Positions 21,712-31,483 of a DNA stretch of 64,000 bases are shown here, piece by piece; within the stretch, counting starts at the first letter, position 1, and every line of letters begins with the position of its first letter. The notes beneath the pieces were generated by a model. The model made no database searches. It saw only the letters and a program-made list of their open reading frames with translations, and had not been told where the DNA came from. This stretch comes from Gloeophyllum trabeum ATCC 11539 (lineage: Eukaryota; Basidiomycota; Agaricomycetes; Gloeophyllales; Gloeophyllaceae). The stretch covers positions 442,958-506,957 of the forward strand of contig NW_006920420.1 of the NCBI RefSeq assembly GCF_000344685.1, written 5' to 3'. Both the position numbers and the translations under genes were made by a program.

Positions 21712-22751
21712 TACTAGAAGTTGTGGTGGCGGGACGGACGGCTAGAGAACGGGCTACAGGGCACAGTCTGCAATATCTCAGTCGAGGTGTACAATTGGAG
21801 CTCGAAATCATCTCACCGGCTTCACTGGCACAAGGGACGAGGGGTCTCAGGTAGAACATGCGAGATATTTGACGCATCGGTAGGGTTCTGAGATGAAGTT
21901 GAACCTTACAGATATTTTTGCCGTTAGAATAGAGGTCTCATGTCTTTCATCGATATGACGCTCCTTCGCCAAACACTCGTTCATCAGGATTCAGGATGGG
22001 AATCGTCCGTCCATGAACGACCGTCATTGTGAAATGAAGAGAAAAGATTCATCCAACTGTGGTGTCAAGTCCATTTCTGCCCGCACGATTCTTGATACTG
22101 CAGCGCCGCCGTAGATACCCGAAGCGCGAGGTCCAGACGCGTATGACAAACCTAAACGTTCACTGGATGCTGTCCCACCTGGCTGCATAGGCTTAGAGCT
22201 TTCCATCCGCTCATAATGGCTATCCACTTATGATCGCTCGGCGAGTATTACTAGCGACCTCTATTAGTATCAGACCAATATAATCGGGATCTCATCGACG
22301 AACCTCTGCGCCTCTTCCGGCAAGCTCTGGAACAACGGGGCATTTCCTGTCATTGGTATGCATGCTTATAGGGCGGGTTACCGCTCATTCTTCGGGATGA
22401 TAATTGCCCTGGGCGGCAACTGTGACACCCGGTTTCGTACCTGTGCCAAGCTCCGACCGATGAAAGACTCTTCTGATTAGTTCTACCCTTAGGCACTTTG
22501 GACCAGTCGTCAGACCAGGAATGACGGGGAGGGCATGAAGTTATCAGCGAACATGGGTCTTTTGCAGCATATGAGTTCACTTCAGTAAGTTGTTCTGGCG
22601 ACATGAGGCCGATTGCTCCCATCTGTGGTTGGTCAAACAACTCATTGATAACTGGACGCATGCCGCGGCTTGGAATAAGACACTTGCTGGGGTCATAGAC
22701 GATCCGAGGACGACTGTTCTCAGGCTGGCCTGAAACTCCTGTATGGTCATA
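21712..22751. other. Gene-poor stretch with possible exon fragments
   Basis: About 1 kb. On the minus strand two open pieces look weakly protein-like: about 22720-22490, reading in part FDQPQMGAIGLMSPEQLTEV, and 22227-22024, reading in part DLTPQLDESFLFISQ before a stop. They could be exons of one decayed gene, but no domain was recognised and I did not find a consistent splice model. The right border is the TIR element at 22752. Confidence 0.3.
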
Positions 22752-23769
22752 CTATCATTTGGGTAGTTTTGCAAAACTCTCTGTAAATCGACGTGTTGCG
22801 CTCAGTTCGCTGGCTCTTGCGTCAGAGTTTTTCATGGCATTGTGTAGCACCCTTCTATGTACCCAACTGTGATTTTTTTCTATTTTAATACGTGGTGTAG
22901 AGGATGCTGGACAGATGCCGGCGTGTGCAGGGGGTTTTGCAAAAGTTTGTCACGCGTGACATCCCCGCGAGATCCATCACGTTTTTGTCACGATCCGCCT
23001 CTCGAAGTTTTGCAAAACAGCATCGCTATAGCTACATCCTCAATCTCTTCACAATCGGGCTGCTTGAGTAGCTCAATGTATGGTACACCAGTATAGTCCA
23101 AACAAAATCCCGGCAAAACACCATGGAATGAGTACCAGATCTAGGTTTCACATGGTCTCGTCAGCAAAACGGCATGACCGTCTAAGCGAAGCTAAGAACT
23201 AATCTCAGGCAAATAAGTACAGTGAGAACAGAAAAATGCTAGCACCTTCAGGATTCGAACCAGCGACTGCAGTATCCAACCACACGATATAACCGTTGCA
23301 CTACTAGACTACACTACTTGGTGCCCAAAACAATTTCATGATGAACTCAGCCATTGCCTTGAATGATAGCAACTCCCGAATTACGGGTCTCCGCCCTTGT
23401 CTAGTGCTACTGGTATACATTACATGTACAGCTATGATCAACAGAGCCATGTATATTGCTCTGCCGCCCTCTACAGCATCGGCTAAGAAACTCAGAGAGT
23501 TAGAGCTAAGGAGCTCGGTAAGGGCGCCTTAGCGGTACTTAGCACCTTAGCATGGGCTGCCATTTTGCTGATGCTGTAGGTGGTTGGAAACATCCTCCTC
23601 TTCCTCCCTCTCCATGACCACTCAATATTTCCCTAAACCAACTTGACAGAGGGTATCTACTAGTCTAATTCTACGTGCCTAAAAAGTCTCTGAATTTTTT
23701 AATTTGGTATAGAGCTCTCTCTAGGGGCTGCGGTAGTTTTGCAAATTTGCAAAACTACCCAAATGATAG
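22752..23769. mobile_element. 1.0-kb TIR element with TA duplication (Tc1/mariner-like ends)
   Basis: The left end reads CTATCATTTGGGTAGTTTTG and the right end is its reverse complement over about 24 bp. TA dinucleotides flank both ends (22750-22751 and 23770-23771), as expected for Tc1/mariner-type insertion. No transposase frame of meaningful length is present, so the element is non-autonomous. Further AGTTTTGCAAAA motifs occur inside near both ends (about 22930 and 23015). A tRNA-like Pol III unit lies within it (23232-23326, minus strand). Confidence 0.7.
23232..23326 (-). other. tRNA-like Pol III transcription unit (relic or SINE-like head)
   Basis: On the minus strand, box A TAGTCTAGTAG (23311-23301) matches the TRGYNNARNNG consensus fully, and box B GGTTCGAATCC (23261-23251) matches exactly. 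They are 39 bp apart, and a T5 run at 23236-23232 follows as a terminator. A 5-bp anticodon-like stem with a 7-nt loop can be drawn between them. The T-arm stem is imperfect and the D region is too long, so this is not a normal tRNA gene. It looks like a decayed tRNA or a tRNA-derived head carried by the surrounding transposon. Confidence 0.4.
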
Positions 23770-23771
23770 TA

Positions 23772-24199
23772 CAGCTTGACACAAGGGCTGGGCCGGAGGA
23801 CCCTGCATGCCAGGGCTCTGACAGTATTGCGTTTAGGAGAAGGACACGTTGTACTGACATTTCGGTTCCGATATGACTGCATTGCAGCCGCGGACCTACA
23901 TATCTTGACGGGATTTCTTCTCTAGCCCCGAGGTGCGCCGCATGATGGCTCTCACACCATGCTATTCACCAGGGAGAAAGGAGCTCCTATCCAGTGGCAG
24001 CGGAGAATGTGTATCAGCTTCACTCAACATTTATTGCATTCATCATGTCTGAGATGGTCCACCACATGCAGTCGGGAATTACTTGACTGAAACAGTGCGG
24101 CGGATTCTGACCTGTGCAAATATCCGATCCATATGTACTTTTGCAAAAGGAAGCATGTCCAGACAACCGGGTGTCCGCTCATCATGAATGCCATGCTAG
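23772..24199. other. Unassigned sequence upstream of pseudogene C
   Basis: About 430 bp where exons 1 and 2 of the seven-helix gene would be expected. I find neither the MGQLPL start exon nor the 13-nt microexon here. Part of the sequence may be transposon-derived; a TTTTGCAAAA motif like that of the neighbouring element recurs at about 24139. Confidence 0.4.
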
Positions 24200-24306
24200 G
24201 CATATACTGTAGCTTGTTCTTCGAGAGTGTGTATGTTATCCTGAAGAAGAAGCGATCAAAGGCCTTGCCCGCAAAGGTCAGTCTATGATATCTGTGCCTG
24301 TAGTTC

Positions 24307-24620
24307 TAGTGATGCCGCGGTCCGGCTCGGTCCGGTTATTGGCCCAAATTTCCGGACCTGGGACCGGACCCAAGGTCCAGTTCAGGTAAATGTCCGGACC
24401 GTGAACCTCAAAGAACCCGAAATGGCGTTGGGTCCGGTCAGGTTCGGGTTCGAACCCTTCAAAATTACCATATTCAGGTACGGTTCGGGCATTGTGGCTC
24501 CACCTGGACCTCATTTCAGGTTCGGTCCACCCCAAAGCCGAACCGCGGACCAGAACCTGGGTCCGGTCCGAGGTTCGAACTGGTTCTCCCAGGTTCGGGA
24601 ACCGGACTGCGGCATCACTA
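24307..24620 (+). mobile_element. hAT-like MITE, copy 1
   Basis: A 314-bp element with terminal inverted repeats beginning TAGTGATGCCGCGGTCCGG (one mismatch between ends). It is flanked by a perfect 8-bp duplication, TGTAGTTC, at 24299-24306 and 24621-24628. An 8-bp target duplication with TIRs starting TAGTG is the hAT signature. The interior is non-coding and built from short motifs such as GGTCCGG and AACCTGG in both orientations. It lies in intron 3 of pseudogene C, in a place that splicing could have tolerated. Confidence 0.88.
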
Positions 24621-25740
24621 TGTAGTTCACACTTAGCCTTCCTTGTAGCTCTTCTTCGCTGTCATGGTTGTCATGTTCATTCTGGCAACAGCCCATATGG
24701 GTATGTAGGGGTCCTGACTCATTCCTTGGCTTCTCACATTGTATCCGCTTCACCAGGCGTCAGCTTGTACCGGGTGTTGCGCGGCTATGTCTGGTTAGCC
24801 GACGACCCTGGTCCGGTACCCTACTTCGCCAATTACCATCGATGGGATAATGTCGCGAACGAAGCGATCGCTGGTATCCAGACCTGGATTGGAGATTCTT
24901 TTGTAGTATGTCGATGTAAGTGCTCTTCTACCTGAACCAGCCGTGCACAGATATACCGCTGCTTCATTGTCTGGAGCCGCAACTACTATGTCGTCACCAT
25001 CCCCACCGTATTGCTCATCCTCAACGTTGGTACGTGTCCCCGAATCTGCCAATGGATGTCAAGGGCTGTCACTGATGACTGTTCTGCTCAGTCGGCAACT
25101 GCATGGTTTTCCAAATCTTCAACTCAAAGGATGTTGATGGGCTCTTCTCCGTGCCCTCCAAACGTGGGTGATTCTGATATACTCCACGACGTTCACTCAG
25201 AACACACTCACGACGGGTTTCATTGCATATCGCATCTGGTGACAGGACTGGGAGACATGCAGGGCACTCGGGGTGGGGTCATATCGTTCAGTGGCGAGCC
25301 TACTGCCCAGTGCGCGCGTTATTATAGAGAGTGCAATGATCTATGCTCTGGAGGTGCTGATTCTTATTACTCTATATGCGATGGGGCACAATGGGGAGTA
25401 CGTGGTGCAGGCGGCTGTGACACCTACAGTGGGTACGTACATCCTGCCTGCGAGGAATCGGTTATCGGTGATCCTGACTTATTTCATGCCCGACATGTAA
25501 TAGGGATCGTGTTCACAATGATCACCGTGCGCCTCGCACTGCGTAGCTCCGAGGCCCTGAAGACGACTCACCTGCCCAGCGCCTTTCGCGTTGCGCCCAC
25601 GGGTCGCATGCATCTCACTACTACCATCAACCAGTCTAGCGATCAGGAGCTCGAAGAGTCGCGCAAGGCGAGCGGTGACGACCAGGTTTTTGAGCTGAAG
25701 TCCGTCGGGACGCAGCATGAGCATGAGGAGTACGTGCCGC

Positions 25741-26879
25741 TGATAGGCACTAACACACGACAACACCAAAGACCAAAAAGAAATAAAACCTAAAACACCC
25801 AGCGGTATGGGTGTAGGCGGTCTAAGGCGATTGAAGGGTAATATTTAAGTTCGAAGGGAGGGGGAGAAGTAAGACGTCGTAGGGTAGCCCATAGGAAAAC
25901 CTAAAACAAACAAAATCTTGAGGCCTGAAACAAACAGTATAGCGATTCTCCGGAGTATTTATCTCCGAAGTTTGCCAGTAGCCCGGGTGGGGAGTTCCAC
26001 TGAACCCAAACAATAGTCTCGTGCCTACAGACGCTTGGTGAATTTTATACTTTAAATCCGGAGCTTACTTGGATCGATATGCGATGGCGGAGTTATCTAG
26101 TTTCGACGAGTCAGGCCTATTGGCAAAGCTAGGATTGATTGTAGACGCTAAGATTGTAGACGCTAAGTCCGACGTGAAGGGACTCCGAGGGTCGCTGAGA
26201 CGGTAATTCTGGTACGCTGAGAGGGTGAAGTACAAAACTTGGATTTTCCACTACGCTCCATACATTTTTATGCTATTGGAATGGTTTTGCGTCCGCCCGG
26301 AGCTAAATAACGAATATGCTCCGCATCCCACACAATTACTCAGCCTTTGCCCACTGCTGTACCATGTCCCATACGATCCTGCCGTGTTTCCACGTGCTCG
26401 TCCTAGGTCCTAGAGGTAGCCTCGACGCGTCAATGCTCGCTTGAAGTACCTCATCACGCAGTACTGCAGGCTGATCACGTGCCGTTTAGCTCCAGCCGCT
26501 TGCTGACTGATACGTTCCGTCCGGCCGTCGATTTACATCCGCTGACTCGGTCGCTTTGACAGAAACGAAGGGGCATGATGACTGGGGAGTGGTAATACCA
26601 ATGACTCACTGCGACGCGGGCCTCCGCTGTTCCCGGAGATAATTAGTCACAAAGGTATTCTTCCGGGTGACTTCGGAGCGTCTGGCTGCGGAGATAAATC
26701 ATATTGGTGATCTGCGCCTGCCTTGAGGACGTTAGAAGGTCCGGAATTAAATCCAGAACCCTTCATCGGTTACTTGTAGCGTAAGAGGTTCGACAGGTGG
26801 TGTCGAATAAACTTTGGAGGGGATGTATGATGTGTCAAATTCGCAATTTCGGGGGTCAGAAGATCGCTGGGGCTTATCA
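25741..26879. repeat. Solo LTR (copy 1), 1139 bp
   Basis: It begins TGATAGGCAC and ends GGGGCTTATCA, so it has TG...CA ends with a 5-bp inverted repeat (TGATA/TATCA). A 4-bp direct repeat, CCGC, flanks it (25737-25740 and 26880-26883). It aligns along its whole length with 27668-28801 at moderate identity, for example the shared GAGTATTTATCTCCG and GGCCTATTGGCAAAGCTAGG. No gag/pol frames accompany it. TG...CA ends, a short duplication and a second independent copy support a solo LTR; a different type of non-autonomous element cannot be excluded. It disrupts the last exon of pseudogene C. Confidence 0.75.
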
Positions 26880-26892
26880 CCGCTGTCACATA

Positions 26893-27207
26893 TAGTGATG
26901 CCGCATATCGGTTCCTGAACCTGGGAGAGCCGGTTCGAACCTCGGACCGGACCCAGGTTCTGGTCCGCGGTTCGGCTTTGGGGTGGACCGAACCTGAAAT
27001 GAGGTCCAGGTGGAGCCACAATGCCCAAACCATACCTAAATATGGTAATTTTGAAGGGATCGAACCGGAACCTGACCGGAACCCAATGCCATTTCGGGTT
27101 CTTTGAGGTTCACGGTCCAAACATTTACCCAAACTGGACCTTGGGTCCAGTCCCAGGTCCGGAAATTTGGGCCAATAACCGGGCTGAGCCGGACCGCGGC
27201 ATCACTA
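26893..27207 (-). mobile_element. hAT-like MITE, copy 2
   Basis: A 315-bp element in the opposite orientation to copy 1, with the same TAGTGATGCCGC termini. The flanking 8-bp duplication is GTCACATA (26885-26892) and GTCGCATA (27208-27215), one mismatch. It landed in the last exon of pseudogene C, nine bases after the LTR and its duplication. The two copies are closely similar along their length, so the family was probably active recently relative to the LTR (inference). Confidence 0.87.
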
Positions 27208-27283
27208 GTCGCATATCCTGTCGCCGGGGTCATCAGGATCTTCGGCGGATGATGAGATCAAGCAAGGGCACCAAGATATTTGA

Positions 27284-27667
27284 GTCCTCATCTTCTGAGC
27301 TTCTGCGGAATTTGACTTCTTGAATGTTATTAAGTCACAAGGCGGATTGTTTTCCGCTCGCATCCCACTTTGTATATGGATGAGCAGTGAGCAGCTCGGT
27401 GAGGGGAGTGAATCGAGCATTGGCGAGAAGTTATACTGCAGGCCTACTCCTTGATGTGCAGAACCTGAGTAGTAGAATGTATCCCTGCAGCCGATTTATT
27501 TGGCATAAGTACTCTCATATATCCATGGCGTGAAGACGGAGTAGCTATTTAGTCTGGACTTCATGCATTTCTTGTCTGACACAAGCCTCATCATTGCTCG
27601 TGAGAGAAGAGTGATAGCAGATGAGTTGTTACGGTGGCGGGTCCCAGTTGGCAAGCTTGGAGAGCGT
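27284..27667. other. Sequence between pseudogene C and second LTR
   Basis: About 380 bp of what is probably former 3' flank of the seven-helix gene. No open frame or repeat end is supported. Confidence 0.4.
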
Positions 27668-28801
27668 TGATATGCACTGACACACAACAATCACCAAGGA
27701 CCAAAAGGAATAAACCTAAACCCCGTGATATGGGTGAAGGTGGTCCGAGACAACTGAAGGGTATTTAATAGTTTGAGGGGGAAAGGAGGAGTAAGATGCC
27801 ATAGGGTAGTCCGTAGGAAGACCTAGAAAAATAAAACAAAAACCTTGACGCCTGAAACAAACACTAAGGGACGCTCCGGAGTATTTATCTCCGGAAAGTC
27901 GCAAACAAAGTCGCAAACCACGGAACCGAGTGTAGGTCCGGGCTCACGGGAGTAGAAGGCGCTAGAAAGAGTTGCTCAATTTTGTTTCGCTATGTGAACC
28001 TCACCGGAACTAGTTAAATCGATGGCGGAGATATTTCTCTCGATGAGTCAGGCCTATTGGCAAAGCTAGGATCGGTTATAAGTCGCTAAGTTCGACGCTT
28101 TCGAACTTCTCGGGTTGCTGAGATCGTAACGTTAATTCTCTGAGATGGTGAAGTCAAAACTTGTTTTTCTGTACACTACTTTGTACAATTTATACTACAG
28201 GAATGGCTTTGCGACCGTCCGGAGATAAATAACAAATAAACGCCGCTACCCACAGGATTGCTCAGCACTTTCCTCTGCTATACCATACACCATACGACTC
28301 CCTTACGCTCCTACTTGCTCGTTCCAGCCCTTATAGGTCGCCTTGACGCTCCGCCACCTGACCCAGGCGGTCCCATCACTCCGTGCGACACGCCGGTCAC
28401 GTGTTAATTACCTCCGGCCATTTGCTGACTGATGCTGACCTTATGGTGACTCGTATGCGTCCGCACCTTCGGTATCTTGACGGAAACGAGGGGGAGTGAG
28501 TGCTGGAGGGTGGGCATGAGGACGACGCCCCTCAATAGAAGTGTCCGCGGGTCCTGGAGCTAATGCAGCTAGAAGTTGCATTGGTTCAGTCACTCCGGAG
28601 CTTCGGTGCGCGGAGATAAATCACGGAATGGGTCCGTGTACGCCTCGAGGATGTTAGGAAGTCCGGAGCTAAGTAGAAAAAGTCTTTTAGAGCCCATAGA
28701 AGCCTAGAGGCGTGCGAGCACTGTGTCGAATAAGCTCCGGGGCACTTGTATGATGTGCTGAATCCGCGTTTTCGGGGGTCAGACGATCCTGGGGCTTATC
28801 A
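27668..28801. repeat. Solo LTR (copy 2), 1134 bp
   Basis: It begins TGATATGCACTG and ends GGGGCTTATCA, and is flanked by GCGT on both sides (27664-27667 and 28802-28805), a different 4-bp duplication from copy 1. This shows that the two copies are separate insertions and not the two ends of one retrotransposon. Shared blocks with copy 1 include GAAACAAAC followed by TCCGGAGTATTTATCTCCG. No retroviral-type coding sequence lies on either side. Confidence 0.75.
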
Positions 28802-29123
28802 GCGTGCATCCAAGTTTCAAATCTCCACTGGCTTACAGTGGCACGACTCGCACCTCTTGATACCCAGTTGATACCACATCGACTTAGCGTACGTACGCAC
28901 CTCTCCAGTCTTTGGCACATACTAGTTTCTTGCTCTAGGCAACCTCGACTACTCCATTGCCGATGCGGACTTAATCACTGGTCCTTTGCACCGTCTCTTC
29001 CCCAAATTACACCTGGAGACAATGGCTGGCAACATTCCATTGGACATTGGCGAGTGGTTTATCTGGGCATGGGTAATGCAAAGTTGCGAAAGCAGTCAAA
29101 AACCAAAGACTTACTCTGCAAAT
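28802..29123. other. Unassigned sequence
   Basis: About 320 bp between the LTR and the next TIR element. Overlapping open frames begin here but run into the repeat at 29124 and show no family features. Confidence 0.35.
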
Positions 29124-29763
29124 ACAGTGATTCACCACCACTTGGGACACCACCACCAGATGGGACACTCCCTAGTGAAGTATCTCATTTCTACACTATC
29201 TATCATAGAACATTTTGTGAAGCATTATATACACATGCCCCATGTCCTCATCAAGTTTGAAGGGGACAGGTTGAGTACAAGAACGGCAATAAAATGTGCA
29301 AGCCATCGTGGTGGCGGGTTTGGACTCTCCAACTTTATCCGGCCCTTTGGTAGTGCTTATTTACTGATAGGGAGGTGCCTACCATGTCCCATCACATATA
29401 CTATGGTCTAGCATACCTAATGATAATATCCAGAGAACTCACCATCACGGTCAGTAGACTGCACATCACCCATGGTGTCAAGCAAGTAACAGTATGTCCC
29501 ATCGGGATTACCCGACACTACAGATTTGTTACTCGCGTACTAGGCGTGGGAGTGTCCCAAGTGGTCGTTTCTGCGCCATGTAGGCTGACCCATGTATCAC
29601 ACCTCGTATGTCATGACAACTGGCCCTCTCGACCTAATAAATTTATATGAGGGCCATAACATAGTGTTGAACATATGTACCAGCTTAGTTTGCATGGGAG
29701 GGTTGCAGAAAGGAGATTAAAAAGACAAATGTATGTGCTGTCCCAAGTGGTGGTGAATCACTG
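29124..29763. mobile_element. 640-bp TIR element with TA duplication
   Basis: The left end reads CAGTGATTCACCACCAC and the right end is its reverse complement; the match runs 24 bp to TTGGGAC. TA flanks both sides (29122-29123, 29764-29765), as for Tc1/mariner-type elements. Inside, the motif GTCCCA/TGGGAC recurs in both orientations (about 29160, 29247, 29389, 29499, 29555). There is no transposase frame, so it is a MITE. Confidence 0.75.
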
Positions 29764-29848
29764 TATGTGGAAAACAGGGGCCCAGATAATTCCAAGGGAC
29801 TATCCCGAGTCCAAACTGTAGGCATGCAGGTGGAACATAATGGATCTC

Positions 29849-30896
29849 ACGGCGGGCAAAGCAGGTGTCCTTTTTCCGGACGGCAGGAAAAAGGACACTA
29901 TGTCCTTTCACGGCGACCATCAGTGGGTCAGGAAGTAAATCTGTCACGATTGCGTCATGGTCGTGACAATGGGTCATGCAGTCTGCATTTATAATATGAA
30001 AAACCCTTGGACGCTCAGTTTTACAAAGCGAAGCATGCCATATGACCCGATAGGTGACTTTCCGTCCATATTCGGACCTTAGGCTCCCATCCGAGCCGTA
30101 ACATCACACTTCGGCAGCTACCGTCTCGGACCTCCAGCAGCGTCTACTTAGGTGGCACTGGGCGGAGTACTGTACTTGCATGGTTTTTGTATCCATCAGC
30201 AAGCAAGGTGGAATGTACTCTCATATCTCCATGCTCAACACTGTAGAGCCTGCCAGAGTTGAAGTTTGTGAATATCAGATGAGATTTGAGACCTGGTAGC
30301 TACGAAGTTGCTTGCTATGCGATCTGGACGCACACCATGAATCGTCTCGGACGGTTCTCAAATACAATGGAACAGCAAGCCGAATAAGCGAGCCGCATAC
30401 AGGCGTGCTTTGGTGATCTCGACTATACGATGCTGAGGCAGATATGTCGGAGCAGTACTAGTCGTTTGACCGGCAAAATCAAGGATGCATCGGCCATGAA
30501 TAGTCCGCTGGCGAAGGCTTGCACATATCTCCTACCGGATGGCACCACTGCTGCAGTATCAGATGATGAGACGGACTTGTACTTGAAGTTGCTCAAGCAG
30601 ACCCAGTAATGGGTGACTTGCTTGTAACAGTCACATTACTCTCGGAGTCTCGGGTGGGAGCCTAAGGTCCGAATATGGACGGAAAGTCACCTATCGGGTC
30701 ATATGGCATGCTTTGCTTTGTAAAACTGAGCGTCCGAGGGTTTTTCATATTATAAATGCAGACTGCGTGACCCATTGTCACGACCATGACGCAATCGTGA
30801 CAGATTTACTTCCTGACCCACTGATGGTCGCCGTGAAAGGACATAGTGTCCTTTTTCCTGCCGTCCGGAAAAAGGACACCTGCTTTGCCCGCCGTG
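29849..30896. mobile_element. 1.05-kb element with 248-bp inverted arms
   Basis: The left arm (29849-30096) and the right arm (30650-30896) are near-perfect reverse complements. The ends read CACGGCGGGCAAAGCAGGTG. A 3-bp TCT flanks both sides (29846-29848 and 30897-30899). Ends starting CAC with a 3-bp duplication resemble CACTA/EnSpm-type elements, but CACGG is not the usual CACTA, so that assignment is tentative. Near each tip is a smaller palindrome built from GTGTCCTTTTTCC and its complement. The 550-bp interior includes a 73-codon open frame (30388-30609, +). Confidence 0.7.
30388..30609 (+). other. Open frame inside the inverted-repeat element, possible captured exon
   Basis: A 73-codon frame between two stops, reading in part LDYTMLRQICRSSTSRLTG, SAMNSPLAKACTYLLPDG and DDETDLYLKLLKQ before TAA. 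The composition is like real protein and unlike the repeats around it. It has no family I recognise. It may be a piece of a host gene picked up by the element, or the remnant of the element's own gene. Confidence 0.3.
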
Positions 30897-31483
30897 TCTA
30901 TTCAATATAATTTGGATAAGCTAGCGCATGCTCATATGAGAGACCTTAGCCGAGAGCAGACACTGTAAAACTCCTGGCACACATACTGTATGATATCTGA
31001 ATTTCCCATTCGGACTGTTGCCCTCACGTCAGGCGATTCTCTTGCCACCGCAGCTGGCAGCCTAAGTGTTGCACCTGTAGTGTCCTCACCTCACATTAAT
31101 CTACTTGCAACAGACTCGGCGTCCGAGTAAGAATCTGCCCCGACAGATCTAACGATGCATCCTAAATTTTGTAATGGAGAAATAGTATTTCACCTTTAGT
31201 ACCATTAGAACTGGGAATATCGTAAATATGTCGGAGTTCAAGTCTAGTAGTATAACCACGATACCACAAACTCGGCCGGGATAAGCAGACTCTAAGATGT
31301 AAGATAGATAACAGGCAAGGACTAGAAGAGTGCAAACTTGAAGGCAGCTTCGATTTGACGGAGTGAATGAACTATCGACGACGTGTGGCTTCGATCTGTG
31401 GCTTTATTTGGGAAAGATCCGATTGCAAACAACCAATTGCAAAGTACGCGGCCTCTGCTTACATAACGCAATTTTCCCTCTGC
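30897..31483. other. Upstream region of MTO1
   Basis: About 590 bp that should contain the MTO1 promoter. A 5' frame with Met at 31367 is open into the MTO1 first exon, so an earlier start is formally possible. No other feature is seen. Confidence 0.4.

Larger units (their letters stand above)
24200..27283 (+). pseudogene. Seven-helix membrane protein, copy C: truncated and broken by insertions
   Basis: Exons matching copies A and B: exon 3 24200-24276, exon 4 24649-24700, exon 5 24757-24905, exon 6 24951-25029, exon 7 25092-25432, exon 8 in three pieces (25504-25740, 26884-26892, 27216-27283). Exon lengths equal those of copy B except exon 7, which is 341 rather than 342 nt because of a 1-base deletion near 25155. 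A second lesion changes the Arg codon of IWRQD to TGA at 25240-25242. Exons 1 and 2 are missing. A hAT-like MITE sits in intron 3, an LTR splits exon 8 inside the Leu codon of VPL, and a second MITE sits 9 bases further on. Removing the insertions and their duplications rejoins VPL to SHILSPGSSGSSADDEIK, as in copy B. Splice sites are still standard, so decay is not ancient. Confidence 0.9.

Noticed and set aside
24307..24620. Reading the MITEs as Tc1/mariner-type because TA flanks both ends
   Set aside because: The duplication extends to a perfect 8 bp (TGTAGTTC) in copy 1 and 8 bp with one mismatch in copy 2, which fits hAT; the TA is part of the terminal repeat.
25741..28801. A single LTR retrotransposon bounded by the two long direct repeats
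   Set aside because: Each repeat has its own 4-bp duplication, and the 788 bp between them is the end of pseudogene C plus a MITE, not gag-pol.
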